This document shows positions 35,622-44,191 of a stretch of DNA of 64,000 nucleotides, piece by piece. Both the position numbers and the translations under genes were made by a program. This stretch comes from JAUNSR01 sp036655355 (GTDB taxonomy: Bacteria; Bacteroidota; Bacteroidia; Bacteroidales; JAUNSR01): the NCBI GenBank assembly GCA_036655355.1, contig JAVVQG010000006.1:168824-232823 (forward strand). Reading direction: 5' to 3'. Within the stretch, counting starts at the first letter, position 1; each line of letters begins with the position of its first letter. The notes under the pieces were generated by a model. The model was not told the origin of the DNA. It was given only the letters and a program-made list of their open reading frames with translations, and did not search any database.

Positions 35622-36470
35622 ATGAAAACAGTATTCTTTTCCGAGAAGATGCTCGGATATTTGAAATCACTTCTTCTTTTGTATGTTGGTATGATAACTG
35701 CACCTCTTGTTGGTCAGGAGAATACGGTTCGGATCGACACGGTGAGAATTGGTAAGTTTGATACGCCAAAATCGGAATCATTGCCTTTGGAAGCAACAAT
35801 GGATTCGTTCTTGATTGATCCGGATTGGCAATATGATCCTGTTCTTGCGAATTCAGTGGCCTTTCGCTATCGGTATCAGGCGGTTTATCCCAATGTTTTA
35901 TTTGCGGAGCAGGCTACTATTCGTAAAGGAGAATTTCAGGTGAGCGGTTTGATTGGAAGTTTTGGAAATGGTGCGCTTTATGGTTTCGGACGGCAGGAAA
36001 ATCTATTGGGATTAGGACAATTAAACAGTGCGGGACTTACCTATGAACAGGCGTTGAATGACCGTTTGTCAATAGAATACCAACTTTATACACAGAAATT
36101 CTCGGCACCTTATCAGTTCAGTCAAATGGTGGGGAGTGCCGCAAGGATAAATTATCAGCTTTCGGATAAACTGGCACTGCACATTTTAGGGGGATACTCG
36201 GTAGTGGTTCAGAATGGTTATGCAAATTATAATTTCGGTGCAACTTTTTCTTACGATATAACAGACCGGTGGGGAGTTGAATTAGGTGCAAACCGTTATT
36301 ATGATAATTTCTCGAATCGTTGGGAAACAGTGCCTGTGGCCATACCTTATTACCGTATCAATAAGGATACGAAAATTGGTATTGATTTTGGTCCTGTTGT
36401 GAAGGACCTGATTATCCAAAAAAGAAATAATAATCGAATGAATCCCACTATACCGCCGCCGTTTCCATGA
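35622..36470 (+). CDS. predicted outer-membrane protein, function unknown
   Basis: 282 residues; a signal peptide is probable after a short n-region (MLGYLKSLLLLYVGMITAPL, cleavage near residue 31), so the true start could also be the ATG at 35649. The mature part alternates (FRYRYQAVYPNVLFAEQATI, AARINYQLSDKLALHILGGY) in the manner of a small beta barrel and ends in a Pro-rich tail. I do not recognise the family. It precedes the exported nitroreductase by 97 nt on the same strand. Confidence 0.6.
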   Translation: MKTVFFSEKMLGYLKSLLLLYVGMITAPLVGQENTVRIDTVRIGKFDTPKSESLPLEATMDSFLIDPDWQYDPVLANSVAFRYRYQAVYPNVLFAEQATIRKGEFQVSGLIGSFGNGALYGFGRQENLLGLGQLNSAGLTYEQALNDRLSIEYQLYTQKFSAPYQFSQMVGSAARINYQLSDKLALHILGGYSVVVQNGYANYNFGATFSYDITDRWGVELGANRYYDNFSNRWETVPVAIPYYRINKDTKIGIDFGPVVKDLIIQKRNNNRMNPTIPPPFP

Positions 36471-36567
36471 TGAACTAGCGAAAAGCTGAATCGGTTTGAA
36501 TAAGTAATAGGTCCGAAGAAGCCGTTTCATCGTGACAATCCTAAAGAATTTATTAAATACATTTTAT

Positions 36568-37191
36568 ATGAAGACGTTTTTTATTACTTCGCTCTTTTCT
36601 TTTTTTATGCTTGCATTGAGCGCTCAGAACATCCAGTTACCAAAACCTCAGAAGAGCGGTGGTAAACCGTTGATGGAGGCTCTTAATGAGCGACAATCGT
36701 CGCGTAATTTCATGCAGGATAAGTCCCTTTCGATGCAAACGTTATCGAATCTGTTATGGGCTGGTTGGGGATACAATCGGGAGAACAAACGTACTGCTCC
36801 GTCGTCACGTGACCGGCAGGAGATTACGATCTATGTTTTTCTTGCAAATGGGACGTATCGTTACGAGGCTCGAAAAAATCAACTCGAATTGGTAGTGAAG
36901 AAAGATTTGCGGAAGTTGACAGGGGATCAGGATTTTGTGGCTCTAGCTCCTCTGAATCTTGTATATGTAGCCGATATGAAGAAAGTGTCCGGAAAGAATA
37001 AAGAGGATGCGTTGGCTGCAGTATACGCTAATACCGGTTTTATTGCCCAAAACGTGTATCTTTTTTGTGCGTCGGACAATCTGAATTGTGTCGTGCGGGC
37101 AATGATAAATCGCAATGCATTGAGTAAAGAGTTGAATTTATCGGCCGATGACCAGATTACGCTGGCACAAACAATCGGATATGGTAAATAA
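36568..37191 (+). CDS. exported SagB/ThcOx-type nitroreductase
   Basis: 207 residues from the ATG at 36568; it begins with a signal peptide (MKTFFITSLFSFFMLALSAQ) that makes it a periplasmic or envelope protein, unusual for a flavin enzyme. The fold is nitroreductase-like: NERQSSRNFMQDKSLSMQTL (FMN phosphate contacts), LLWAGWGYNRENKRTAPSSR, and the C-terminal LAQTIGYGK. It is closest to SagB/McbC-related oxidoreductases that lack a peptide-cyclising partner; no such partner is nearby. An upstream ATG at 36532 gives an unlikely longer start. Confidence 0.85.
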   Translation: MKTFFITSLFSFFMLALSAQNIQLPKPQKSGGKPLMEALNERQSSRNFMQDKSLSMQTLSNLLWAGWGYNRENKRTAPSSRDRQEITIYVFLANGTYRYEARKNQLELVVKKDLRKLTGDQDFVALAPLNLVYVADMKKVSGKNKEDALAAVYANTGFIAQNVYLFCASDNLNCVVRAMINRNALSKELNLSADDQITLAQTIGYGK

Positions 37192-37231
37192 TCATTTTTT
37201 CTACAATTGGAATTACTTCGATATACCAAAT

Positions 37232-37267
37232 AAAAAAAGCAGGACCGCGACGGTCCTGCTTTTTTTT
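37232..37267. terminator. bidirectional terminator
   Basis: aaaaagcaggaccg-cga-cggtcctgctttttt: 11-bp stem with an A-run on one side and a T-run on the other. It serves the nitroreductase (plus strand) and, immediately after its last codon, the GntR/ABC operon on the minus strand. Confidence 0.93.
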
Positions 37268-37349
37268 AGAGAAATAATACGATTAACGGAAGTAACAGAA
37301 AATAGATTGTTACTCCAATCCAAATTTTAGTTGATTTATTCAGTTTCAT
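37266..37349 (-). CDS. 27-residue single-span membrane peptide
   Basis: Reads MKLNKSTKIWIGVTIYFLL followed by LPLIVLFL and stop. A basic N-terminus (three Lys) and one hydrophobic helix fit a small membrane protein. It is the last frame of the ABC/GntR operon, starting 46 nt after the GntR stop, and its TAA overlaps the base of the operon's terminator by two bases, which argues that it is translated. Function unknown; possibly a regulatory subunit of the transporter. Confidence 0.6.
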   Translation of the reverse strand: MKLNKSTKIWIGVTIYFLLLPLIVLFL

Positions 37350-37395
37350 ATTTGATGAGAATTATCATTAATAATCAGATAATCCGTTTCCGGAT

Positions 37396-37764
37396 CTATT
37401 TCATACTCTTTTTATAGGCTTTGAGGTGTGCTAGGAATTCCGTATCCGTAATATCCAAAAGTGCCATCTCTTCATAGATTGCGGGCAACACATCTTCAAA
37501 AAGTTTGAGCTTTCGTTGGGCTAGGATTTTCTCATATGCATCCTGTGATACAAAATACCCCAAGCCGCGTTTATTATATACAACCTCATTCTGTTGTAAT
37601 CGTTCGAATGCTCTCATTACAGTATTGGGATTAACCTCTAATTTTACGGCTAACTCGCGAACCGACGGAATTTGCTGATCACTCTGCAACTCTTTTCGTA
37701 AAATCAGTTCGGAGACGTAATCTGCAATCTGAATGAAAATAGGTTGGGTGTTATTAAATATCAT
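37396..37764 (-). CDS. GntR-family regulator, YtrA subfamily
   Basis: 122 residues: a winged helix-turn-helix at about 10-75 (IFIQIADYVSELILRKELQS, then VRELAVKLEVNPNTVMRAFE) and a short C-terminal helical segment in place of a large ligand-binding domain, as in YtrA-type regulators. These usually repress an ABC transporter in the same operon. The start overlaps the permease stop by 4 nt (ATGA). A matching GTGTA-N12-TACAC operator lies over the operon promoter at 39496. Confidence 0.9.
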   Translation of the reverse strand: MIFNNTQPIFIQIADYVSELILRKELQSDQQIPSVRELAVKLEVNPNTVMRAFERLQQNEVVYNKRGLGYFVSQDAYEKILAQRKLKLFEDVLPAIYEEMALLDITDTEFLAHLKAYKKSMK

Positions 37765-38546
37765 TTAATCTGTTGCTCCTTCACTTTATAATAAAAACTA
37801 TAAAACAATGCAATCAATGCAGGAATCAATAATGCAGAGATCGTCAAACAAATTGGAATAAAGTATGATTCACCGTAATAATTCAAGGTGAATTTGACTC
37901 TATCAAATATCTTAACAAGATACCAACTGTAGAAAGTGCCCAATAGTCCGAGTATCAGAAAACTCTTCGGTTGGGGATTCTTCTTGAATAACAGGTTTAG
38001 ATTCAGGTAAATAATATAGATCAGATTTGTGCTGATAGTCATAAAAAAAAGAAATACAAGGCTGAGGTTTGTGTTCTTTAATGTACCTGCGCTCCACCAT
38101 TGTTTAACTATTTCGAGTGATTCGGAATTAATCAGAGCTCCTATACCCACTAAAAGAAGCACGTTGAACAGCCAAATTCCAATATTAAAAATAAATCCGA
38201 TGATGTAGCTGAGGTGAACGGTCCAAACTTTTTCGCTTTGATTGGCCGGCTGCATCACAAAAGGAATTGATTCTACACGGTGACTAATCTTCTGGTGAAG
38301 GAACTTCGTCATCATAAATAATATGAGGTAGTTACCCACTAAATAAACGATGTTGATCCATTTAAAAATATCAATATAAGCGGTGTTCATATTCCAGCTA
38401 CTGCCGTTTTTTACTCCTAAGAATATCACAAGCAGCAATAAACCTCCCTCGAGCCCCCCATATAACCAAAAGAGTTTCTTTCTGAAAATAGCCGAATCAT
38501 AGCGGAGTAACAGTCCGATTCGTTTGAAATTCAATTTCTCAGTCAT
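37761..38546 (-). CDS. ABC transporter membrane subunit (predicted)
   Basis: 261 residues with six hydrophobic segments, without recognised motifs but sitting between an ABC ATPase and a YtrA-like regulator with 1-nt and 4-nt overlaps. An ABC-2-like permease is the natural reading. The N-terminal soluble stretch (MTEKLNFKRIGLLLRYDSAI) and even spacing of spans agree. The substrate is unknown; related loci in Firmicutes respond to cell-wall antibiotics, but that should not be assumed here. Confidence 0.7.
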   Translation of the reverse strand: MTEKLNFKRIGLLLRYDSAIFRKKLFWLYGGLEGGLLLLVIFLGVKNGSSWNMNTAYIDIFKWINIVYLVGNYLILFMMTKFLHQKISHRVESIPFVMQPANQSEKVWTVHLSYIIGFIFNIGIWLFNVLLLVGIGALINSESLEIVKQWWSAGTLKNTNLSLVFLFFMTISTNLIYIIYLNLNLLFKKNPQPKSFLILGLLGTFYSWYLVKIFDRVKFTLNYYGESYFIPICLTISALLIPALIALFYSFYYKVKEQQIK

Positions 38547-39385
38547 TATCGTACGTTTTTAAAGAGTTCTTTAATTTGTTCTTTATTCTCATTTACGGCA
38601 TTGAACAGAAGTTCCATATCGATGTTTCCTTCAGCTAAATCGTCGGAATCAATGCGTGGGATCACACCCCAATTACCGCGTACGGAAGATTCTACAAATA
38701 GCGGCCGATCACCCGGAGCGAGTACTTTGAAGGCAAGTTGTTTCTCTATTTCATTGACCGACTGGTTTAATAACATTCCTTCATTGTCAATAATCACGAC
38801 GGAATCTATCAGATTTTCAAGGTCGCGAACCTGATGGGTGGAGATAAGTATGGTACGATCTTCTTCGAGTTGCGCTGCAATAAGTTTTCTGAAAGTACTT
38901 TTACTTGGGATGTCAAGACCGTTTGTTGGCTCATCCATCAACAGATAATCTGTTTTACATGCTAATCCGAGTGCGATCAATGCTTTCTTTTGCTGTCCCA
39001 ATGATAAGTTTTGTAGCGATTGCGCTACCGGAACTTCAAATTCAAAAAGTGTCTTTCTGAAGAAATCAAAATCGAAAGTTGAATAGAAAGGAGCCGTAAT
39101 TCGTCCTAACTCCTCAATACTCAAAGCGGGTACAACAGGCGTTTCAGGAATAAAGGTCACTTTCTCAAGAAAAAGTGCATTCCGGTCAAAAGGGATGAAT
39201 TCCTCTACCCGGCATTCCCCTTCAGGCTGGAGGAGTCCGCAGATAATTTTCAAAAGCGTGCTTTTCCCTACTCCGTTTTTACCTAGAATCCCGTAGATTT
39301 TGCCGGGATAAAAGTTTAGCGTGATACCCTGAAGTACATTTACTCCTTTTTTATATTGGTATCCTACATTTTTAAGTTCAATCAT
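38546..39385 (-). CDS. ABC transporter ATP-binding protein
   Basis: 279 residues. Walker A GKNGVGKS (35-42), signature LSLGQQKKALIALGLA (around 127-142), Walker B YLLMDEPTNGL, switch His in STHQVRDLEN. The last 70 residues extend past the ATPase fold. First gene of the operon; it overlaps the permease start by 1 nt. Promoter and operator lie 100-160 nt upstream. Confidence 0.93.
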   Translation of the reverse strand: MIELKNVGYQYKKGVNVLQGITLNFYPGKIYGILGKNGVGKSTLLKIICGLLQPEGECRVEEFIPFDRNALFLEKVTFIPETPVVPALSIEELGRITAPFYSTFDFDFFRKTLFEFEVPVAQSLQNLSLGQQKKALIALGLACKTDYLLMDEPTNGLDIPSKSTFRKLIAAQLEEDRTILISTHQVRDLENLIDSVVIIDNEGMLLNQSVNEIEKQLAFKVLAPGDRPLFVESSVRGNWGVIPRIDSDDLAEGNIDMELLFNAVNENKEQIKELFKNVR

Positions 39386-39495
39386 TTGTATTAAGTATTA
39401 GAGTCAGCATCCTAATAAGGTTGCCAAAGTCAATATTATCTGGAAAATAATTTTTTTGATCATGGGTAGTAACCTTTCTTTGTTTAGATGTTATG

Positions 39496-39517
39496 GTGTA
39501 TTACATTAGTAGTACAC
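39496..39517. promoter_or_regulatory. YtrA-type operator
   Basis: GTGTA-N12-TACAC; extended, GTGTAnTAC...GTAnTACAC is symmetric except at two positions. It lies directly downstream of the -7 box of the ABC/GntR operon, where a bound repressor would block initiation. Confidence 0.7.
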
Positions 39518-39519
39518 TA

Positions 39520-39550
39520 CAAATGTATGAATAGTATGCAAATAAGCAAG
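39520..39550 (-). promoter_or_regulatory. promoter of ABC/GntR operon
   Basis: Minus strand TACATTTG (39520-39527), a 19-nt spacer and CTTG (39547-39550). Fits the Bacteroidetes promoter; the operator begins 3 nt downstream. Confidence 0.7.
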
Positions 39551-39729
39551 CGGAAATAGAAATTATTTTTGGAGGTGGAGTTTATTTGACACTGCAGCAG
39601 CTGTTTAAAACCAGAGAATGTGCTTTTTGTCCGCCTGAGAGTCCTCTGATGATGAGGATTACTCGAGCAGAACAATTTACACTTCGCAATGTTATTTATC
39701 TGAACCGTGTTATTAATTGAAGCAGAAAT

Positions 39730-40212
39730 ATGAAAAAGATGCCTCCTATTGAAAAAATTCCTGAAGCATATAGTGCAATTGCTGATGGTCGTGTAGCGAT
39801 TGATGAGGGGGATGAAAAGGCTAACGTCTCTTCTTCTGATCGATCCAAGGGATATATCGTTGGGTGGAAAGATGGTATATATTCATCGAATGATAACGCG
39901 TCTTATTGGCAGGGGACAGTGGGATATCCAATAATCGGCGTTCTTCTTTTACAGGGAAAGTTACCACTTGACGACGCAATAGTAACGTTGTTTCGGGACA
40001 TTAACTGGAAGGAAATCAACGCTCGCCATAAAAATAACTACCACTTGGCGTTAGCAGAAATCTATGCCGGATTAGAAGCAAAAGGAGTGGATGTAGAAGC
40101 AATAAAGAAAAACATTCAAGCTGTTTATGAGAATCTTGAGCGTTTGCAGATAAAAATAAAACGCAGTTCTTTGCGTCCGCCCATCGCTCGAAAAAAACAA
40201 GCGGAGGAATAA
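39730..40212 (+). CDS. conserved hypothetical protein, small cytoplasmic
   Basis: 160 residues, no signal peptide or membrane span. The pattern (IPEAYSAIADGRVAI, SSDRSKGYIVGWKDGIYSSN, GYPIIGVLLLQGKLPLDDAI, DINWKEIN) matches a short family common in Bacteroidetes with unknown function; the C-terminus is a basic helix (IKIKRSSLRPPIARKKQ). The Tyr/Trp-rich YSSNDNASYWQG segment may bind a nucleic acid, but this is speculation. A single gene with an inverted repeat downstream. Confidence 0.65.
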   Translation: MKKMPPIEKIPEAYSAIADGRVAIDEGDEKANVSSSDRSKGYIVGWKDGIYSSNDNASYWQGTVGYPIIGVLLLQGKLPLDDAIVTLFRDINWKEINARHKNNYHLALAEIYAGLEAKGVDVEAIKKNIQAVYENLERLQIKIKRSSLRPPIARKKQAEE

Positions 40213-40218
40213 TAAAAA

Positions 40219-40296
40219 ATCCGGAAACCGCCCTGCTCATAACCTCTTTAAACGAATTGTAAATTCTGAGGATAGGATAGCGGGCGATTTCCGGAT
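40219..40296. repeat. long inverted repeat between convergent genes
   Basis: atccggaaa-(c)cgccc-tgct ... agc-gggcg-atttccggat: a stem of about 16 bp with two small mismatches and a loop of about 40 nt. It lies between the hypothetical gene and the S41 peptidase and may act as a terminator in both directions, though it lacks a T-run. Confidence 0.5.
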
Positions 40297-40308
40297 CAAG
40301 TAGGTATT

Positions 40309-43300
40309 TTATAAAGCTATTTCGCGAAGCATCTCTTCAACAGCTTTTTCCAACTGTTGATCTTTGCCTTGCAACATCACTTCCGGGGTGTTGTAAATTT
40401 CAATATCCGGTTGTAGTTCCTGGTTTTCGAGATAGTTACCACGCATGTCACGACAACCCACTTGTGGAATACCGAATACGATGGATGGATCGATCTGTGT
40501 TTCCCACCAAACCGCGGTCATGGTACCCGGAACCGGAGCTCCGATTAATTTTCCGATACCCAATTCCTTATATACCCAAGGGAATCCGTGTGCATTTGAA
40601 TAGTTGTCTTCACAAACGAGCACGCAAGATGGTTTGGTCCATTTATTGAAAGGATCGTTTCCGATAAATTGTCCACGCGGTGCGAATTGCTGATATACTT
40701 TTCCGTTTAATAAGGTAGCTAGGTCATCGTGTAACCAACCCCCTCCGTTATGGCGCGTATCTACAATTACAGCTTCTTTATTGCGGCATCGTCCTAATAA
40801 TTCCGAGTATGTTTCACGGAAACTATTGGAATCCATACCGCGAACATGTACATATCCGATTTTTCCGTTTGACAGCTTGTCAACCGTTTCGCGACGCTGT
40901 TCAACCCATCGGTTGTATAATAAGTTTCGCTCTTCTCCCAAAGAGATCGGTTTCACTTTCACTTCGATCGCTTTTCCTTTGTGATCTTTGATGCTTAGAA
41001 GAACCGGACGACCCGCTTTCTGTTCCAATAAAGGGAAGAAGTCTTGGCCCTCCACTATCGGTTTTCCATCAATTTTCTCAATAATGCTTCCAGCTTGGAT
41101 GCTCTGCATCGCTACGGCAAGAGGACCGCGTTTGATTACCTCCTTGATTTTCAGTCCGTCGCCCTTGTGGCTTTCATCATAGAAAGCACCCAGACAGGCT
41201 GTTGAAGCGCCTCCTCCGGTAGAGCAACGCGCACCTGTATGTGATCCGTTCAATTCGCCGAGCATTTCACCTAACATCTCCGCAAAGTCGATGTTGTTAT
41301 TGATATGGGGTAAAAACTTCGCATAGGTTTCCTTGTAACCTTTCCAATCAATACCGTGTATCTCCGGATCATAGAATTTATCACTTACCTGTTGCCAAGC
41401 GTGGTTAAACATATAGCTGCGTTCATGCGACGGTTTATATTCGAAATCAGAACTGAATGCAATCTGTTTTTGAGCTCCGGAAGGGATGTCGACTTTCTTG
41501 ATACCGCCTCCGGCAAGCAGATAGAGCGATTTTCCCTCTTTGTCAGCGACCAAACCTCTTCCGGCAATCCCTTTTACCAGAATTCTTACCGAACCCTCTT
41601 TCAGGTCGGCTACCCACAAGTCATAACCTCCTTCAAAAGCGGCTGTATAATATAAGGTAGAACCATCTTTGGTAAGGTATCCGTCACCGAGATTAGATGA
41701 GTTGCGGGTGAGACGTATCATTCTGTCTCGTCGACCATCCAATTCCAATTCGATCGCCTTCACTTTTTCAGGTTTTATCTCGCCTGTTTTCTTTTCCGCT
41801 TTCTCTTTCTTTTCCGCTTCTTTTTCTGCTTTTTCTTTCTCCTCACGTGCAGCTTTGTCGGTTTCCTCCCACAGAGCAAGTTCCTCTTTGCTCATTCTGT
41901 ATTTTGAATAAGCCTCATCATCAAAGAACATCAGGTATAGATCGTACTGAGAACCCCAACTACCGTGACTACGATAACCGGCACGGTCTGACGCCCACAT
42001 CATCGCTTTACCACCCAATACCCAATCACCTCCGGCATCATTATAACCGCTTTCTGTCAGATTGGTCAGTTCTCCTGTCTCTACGTTGATCAGGGCGATA
42101 TCGATGTTATTCCATCCGCCCACTCCGATGTATTTGCTCAATAACCATTTGCTGTCCGGACTCCAGCTGAACCACTGATCTCCGTCGGAATAGGAGTAGT
42201 TGTATTGTCCGTCGAGAATGGTACGGGATTTTCCGCTTTTGATATCCATCACCTTGATCGTGGTTCTGTTTTCAAGGTAAGCAATCATTTTTCCGTCTGG
42301 AGAAATTTCCGGTTGGAAGCAAGCGTTGCTATTTGTGGTTAGCGGAGTCTCATTCAACTCGGCTGCATAGGTGAAATATTTATCCTCTTTGCGAGCCAAT
42401 TGCGTCTGATAAATATTCCATACGCCGTTTCGCTCTGCAGAATAAATCACCGAACGTCCGTCTGGAGAGAAACATAGATTTCGCTCCTGTTCGGCGGTAT
42501 TCGTAATTTGCTTTGTGGAAGCATATTCGATAGAGGTTACGTACACATCTCCGCGTAAGATGAATGCGATCTCTTTTCCGTTAGGTGATAATGCCATATC
42601 CCGTGCGCCGGAAGCGTGACGTTGAAATTCCTTATCCTGTTCGATTTTATCTTTAAAGAGCGACACATTCACTTTTCGTGGTGATTCGCCCTCTTTTGCT
42701 GTATAAAGTTCACCGTCATAGCCAAAACACAACGTTCCATCTTTTGCGATACTAAGAAAACGAACGGGATTCTCTTTGAAATCCGTTATACGAACGGGAG
42801 CACTATTCGAATCGAGTGAACTTTTATAAACGTTGAAGGATCCATCTTGCTCACTAAGGTAATAGTAATTGCGTCCATCCGGAGCAAACACCGGATTTCT
42901 GTCTTCTCCGCGGAAGTTACTGAGTTTTTTGAATTCGCCTGTTTGTGGTTTGTGCATCCAAATATCACGAGTTATAGAGGAAACATGGTGTTTACGCCAT
43001 TCATCTTCATATCCTTTTTTATCGTGAAAAAGAAAAATATCTCCATTTGCGTTCACACTCAGATCTTCCATCGGATGGGAGGAAACCAGTTGCGGACGTC
43101 CCCCTTCTGTACTTACTGCATATATCTGAGAAAACTGACCGCCGGGAAATTGTGCATATTCCGGAGTCGCCTGGATAGCCGCTTTAAATAAGAGCGTATT
43201 CTGGTCTCTGAACGTTAGTGGGTATTCGGCTCCGGAATGTGTTGTTAGTTTCTTAGGAACACCCCCTTTTTTATCAACGAGGTAAATATCAAAACTTTTT

Positions 43301-43557
43301 TCCCGATTTGAGGCAAACGCGATTTTTGTGCCGTCGGGCGACCACACCGGTTTGGTGTCATATGCCGGATGCGTTGTGATTTGTTGAGCCACACCCCCCT
43401 GTGTAGGAACGGTGAAGAGATCTCCTTTATAACAGAATGCAATCGTCGTACCATCGGGAGAGATGGCGCTGTTTCGCATCCAAAGCGGATTCTCCTCCGC
43501 TGCGGTGACTCCCGAGGCGAAAGATGCCAATAATAAACTGTAGAGAATTGGTTTCAT
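40309..43557 (-). CDS. tricorn-like S41 peptidase
   Basis: 1082 residues with a signal peptide (MKPILYSLLLASFASGVTAA). The N-terminal two-thirds are beta-propeller repeats of the TolB/WD40-like PD40 kind (repeated SPDGK, APDGR, SPDG segments) followed by an acidic/basic Lys-Glu stretch (about 570-605); the C-terminal third holds a tricorn core, a PDZ domain (IQAGSIIEKIDGKPI) and an S41 domain with RHNGGGW and a serine nucleophile in EDNYSNAHGFP. It is probably a periplasmic protease that degrades peptides; a single gene. Confidence 0.9.
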   Translation of the reverse strand: MKPILYSLLLASFASGVTAAEENPLWMRNSAISPDGTTIAFCYKGDLFTVPTQGGVAQQITTHPAYDTKPVWSPDGTKIAFASNREKSFDIYLVDKKGGVPKKLTTHSGAEYPLTFRDQNTLLFKAAIQATPEYAQFPGGQFSQIYAVSTEGGRPQLVSSHPMEDLSVNANGDIFLFHDKKGYEDEWRKHHVSSITRDIWMHKPQTGEFKKLSNFRGEDRNPVFAPDGRNYYYLSEQDGSFNVYKSSLDSNSAPVRITDFKENPVRFLSIAKDGTLCFGYDGELYTAKEGESPRKVNVSLFKDKIEQDKEFQRHASGARDMALSPNGKEIAFILRGDVYVTSIEYASTKQITNTAEQERNLCFSPDGRSVIYSAERNGVWNIYQTQLARKEDKYFTYAAELNETPLTTNSNACFQPEISPDGKMIAYLENRTTIKVMDIKSGKSRTILDGQYNYSYSDGDQWFSWSPDSKWLLSKYIGVGGWNNIDIALINVETGELTNLTESGYNDAGGDWVLGGKAMMWASDRAGYRSHGSWGSQYDLYLMFFDDEAYSKYRMSKEELALWEETDKAAREEKEKAEKEAEKKEKAEKKTGEIKPEKVKAIELELDGRRDRMIRLTRNSSNLGDGYLTKDGSTLYYTAAFEGGYDLWVADLKEGSVRILVKGIAGRGLVADKEGKSLYLLAGGGIKKVDIPSGAQKQIAFSSDFEYKPSHERSYMFNHAWQQVSDKFYDPEIHGIDWKGYKETYAKFLPHINNNIDFAEMLGEMLGELNGSHTGARCSTGGGASTACLGAFYDESHKGDGLKIKEVIKRGPLAVAMQSIQAGSIIEKIDGKPIVEGQDFFPLLEQKAGRPVLLSIKDHKGKAIEVKVKPISLGEERNLLYNRWVEQRRETVDKLSNGKIGYVHVRGMDSNSFRETYSELLGRCRNKEAVIVDTRHNGGGWLHDDLATLLNGKVYQQFAPRGQFIGNDPFNKWTKPSCVLVCEDNYSNAHGFPWVYKELGIGKLIGAPVPGTMTAVWWETQIDPSIVFGIPQVGCRDMRGNYLENQELQPDIEIYNTPEVMLQGKDQQLEKAVEEMLREIAL

Positions 43558-44191
43558 AAGCTATTATTCTTAATAAATATTGATGATTATGTGTTAAAAA
43601 TAATACAATTTAATAAAGGAGGAAACATAAGTGATGATATTTCTTCAATTAAAGCAAGAGGTAGTGAACTAGATTACTATATTTTTATTTCTTAAGTGTG
43701 TTTCTAAAGAAAAAGACTTGATAGAATCCTAATTATAATTTATTATTTAAATTAAGTAGGGGTTTGCAATTAAAATTATTTCAATATATTTGCATCGCAG
43801 AGAAATTATTTACAGTAAGCGCCAGCTTTATTGTAATAATTGGGATTCTTCCCAATCTGAAAAAATGCATCTATTTCTTTCCTTCCTCAAAAAGGTTATT
43901 TAGGTTGACATCTTATGGGTGTTAATTGCAATAACTTTTTCCCTTCTCTTCAATTATATAAAAATCCTAGCGGATACTATCTTGATTTGTTTCGACAGTG
44001 GAGTTACAGTCAACGAGGAAAATCGATAGGGGTTTTAATGATTATTACTCACGAGACAAGGGGAAAACTAATATAACTACTTAAATCATTCGTAAGATGT
44101 TTATTACGCCGGAAGAACTTTTTTGTATAGTTATTTAGATGTATTCTATCCCGTCTTTTTATTCCAATTATTTATATTCAAATCTATGCTG
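43558..44191 (+). other. 634-bp gap with promoter and long leader for GH29
   Basis: Divergent region. A textbook promoter at 43763-43792 would give a leader of about 390 nt ahead of the fucosidase. A small hairpin, attggga-ttct-tcccaat, at 43839-43856 is close to the transcription start. No gene and no named RNA element was found. Confidence 0.55.
43763..43792 (+). promoter_or_regulatory. promoter upstream of GH29 fucosidase
   Basis: TTTG (43763-43766), an 18-nt spacer and TATATTTG (43785-43792): one of the closest matches in the window to the Bacteroidetes consensus. Confidence 0.75.

Larger units (their letters stand above)
39386..39729. other. 344-bp divergent control region
   Basis: Between the ABC operon (minus) and a hypothetical gene (plus). 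It holds the operator and promoter at 39496-39550 and otherwise shows no gene. Confidence 0.6.

Noticed and set aside
36568..37191. Azole-forming RiPP cluster suggested by the SagB-like enzyme
   Set aside because: No cyclodehydratase (YcaO/SagC-D), precursor peptide or protease is found near it.
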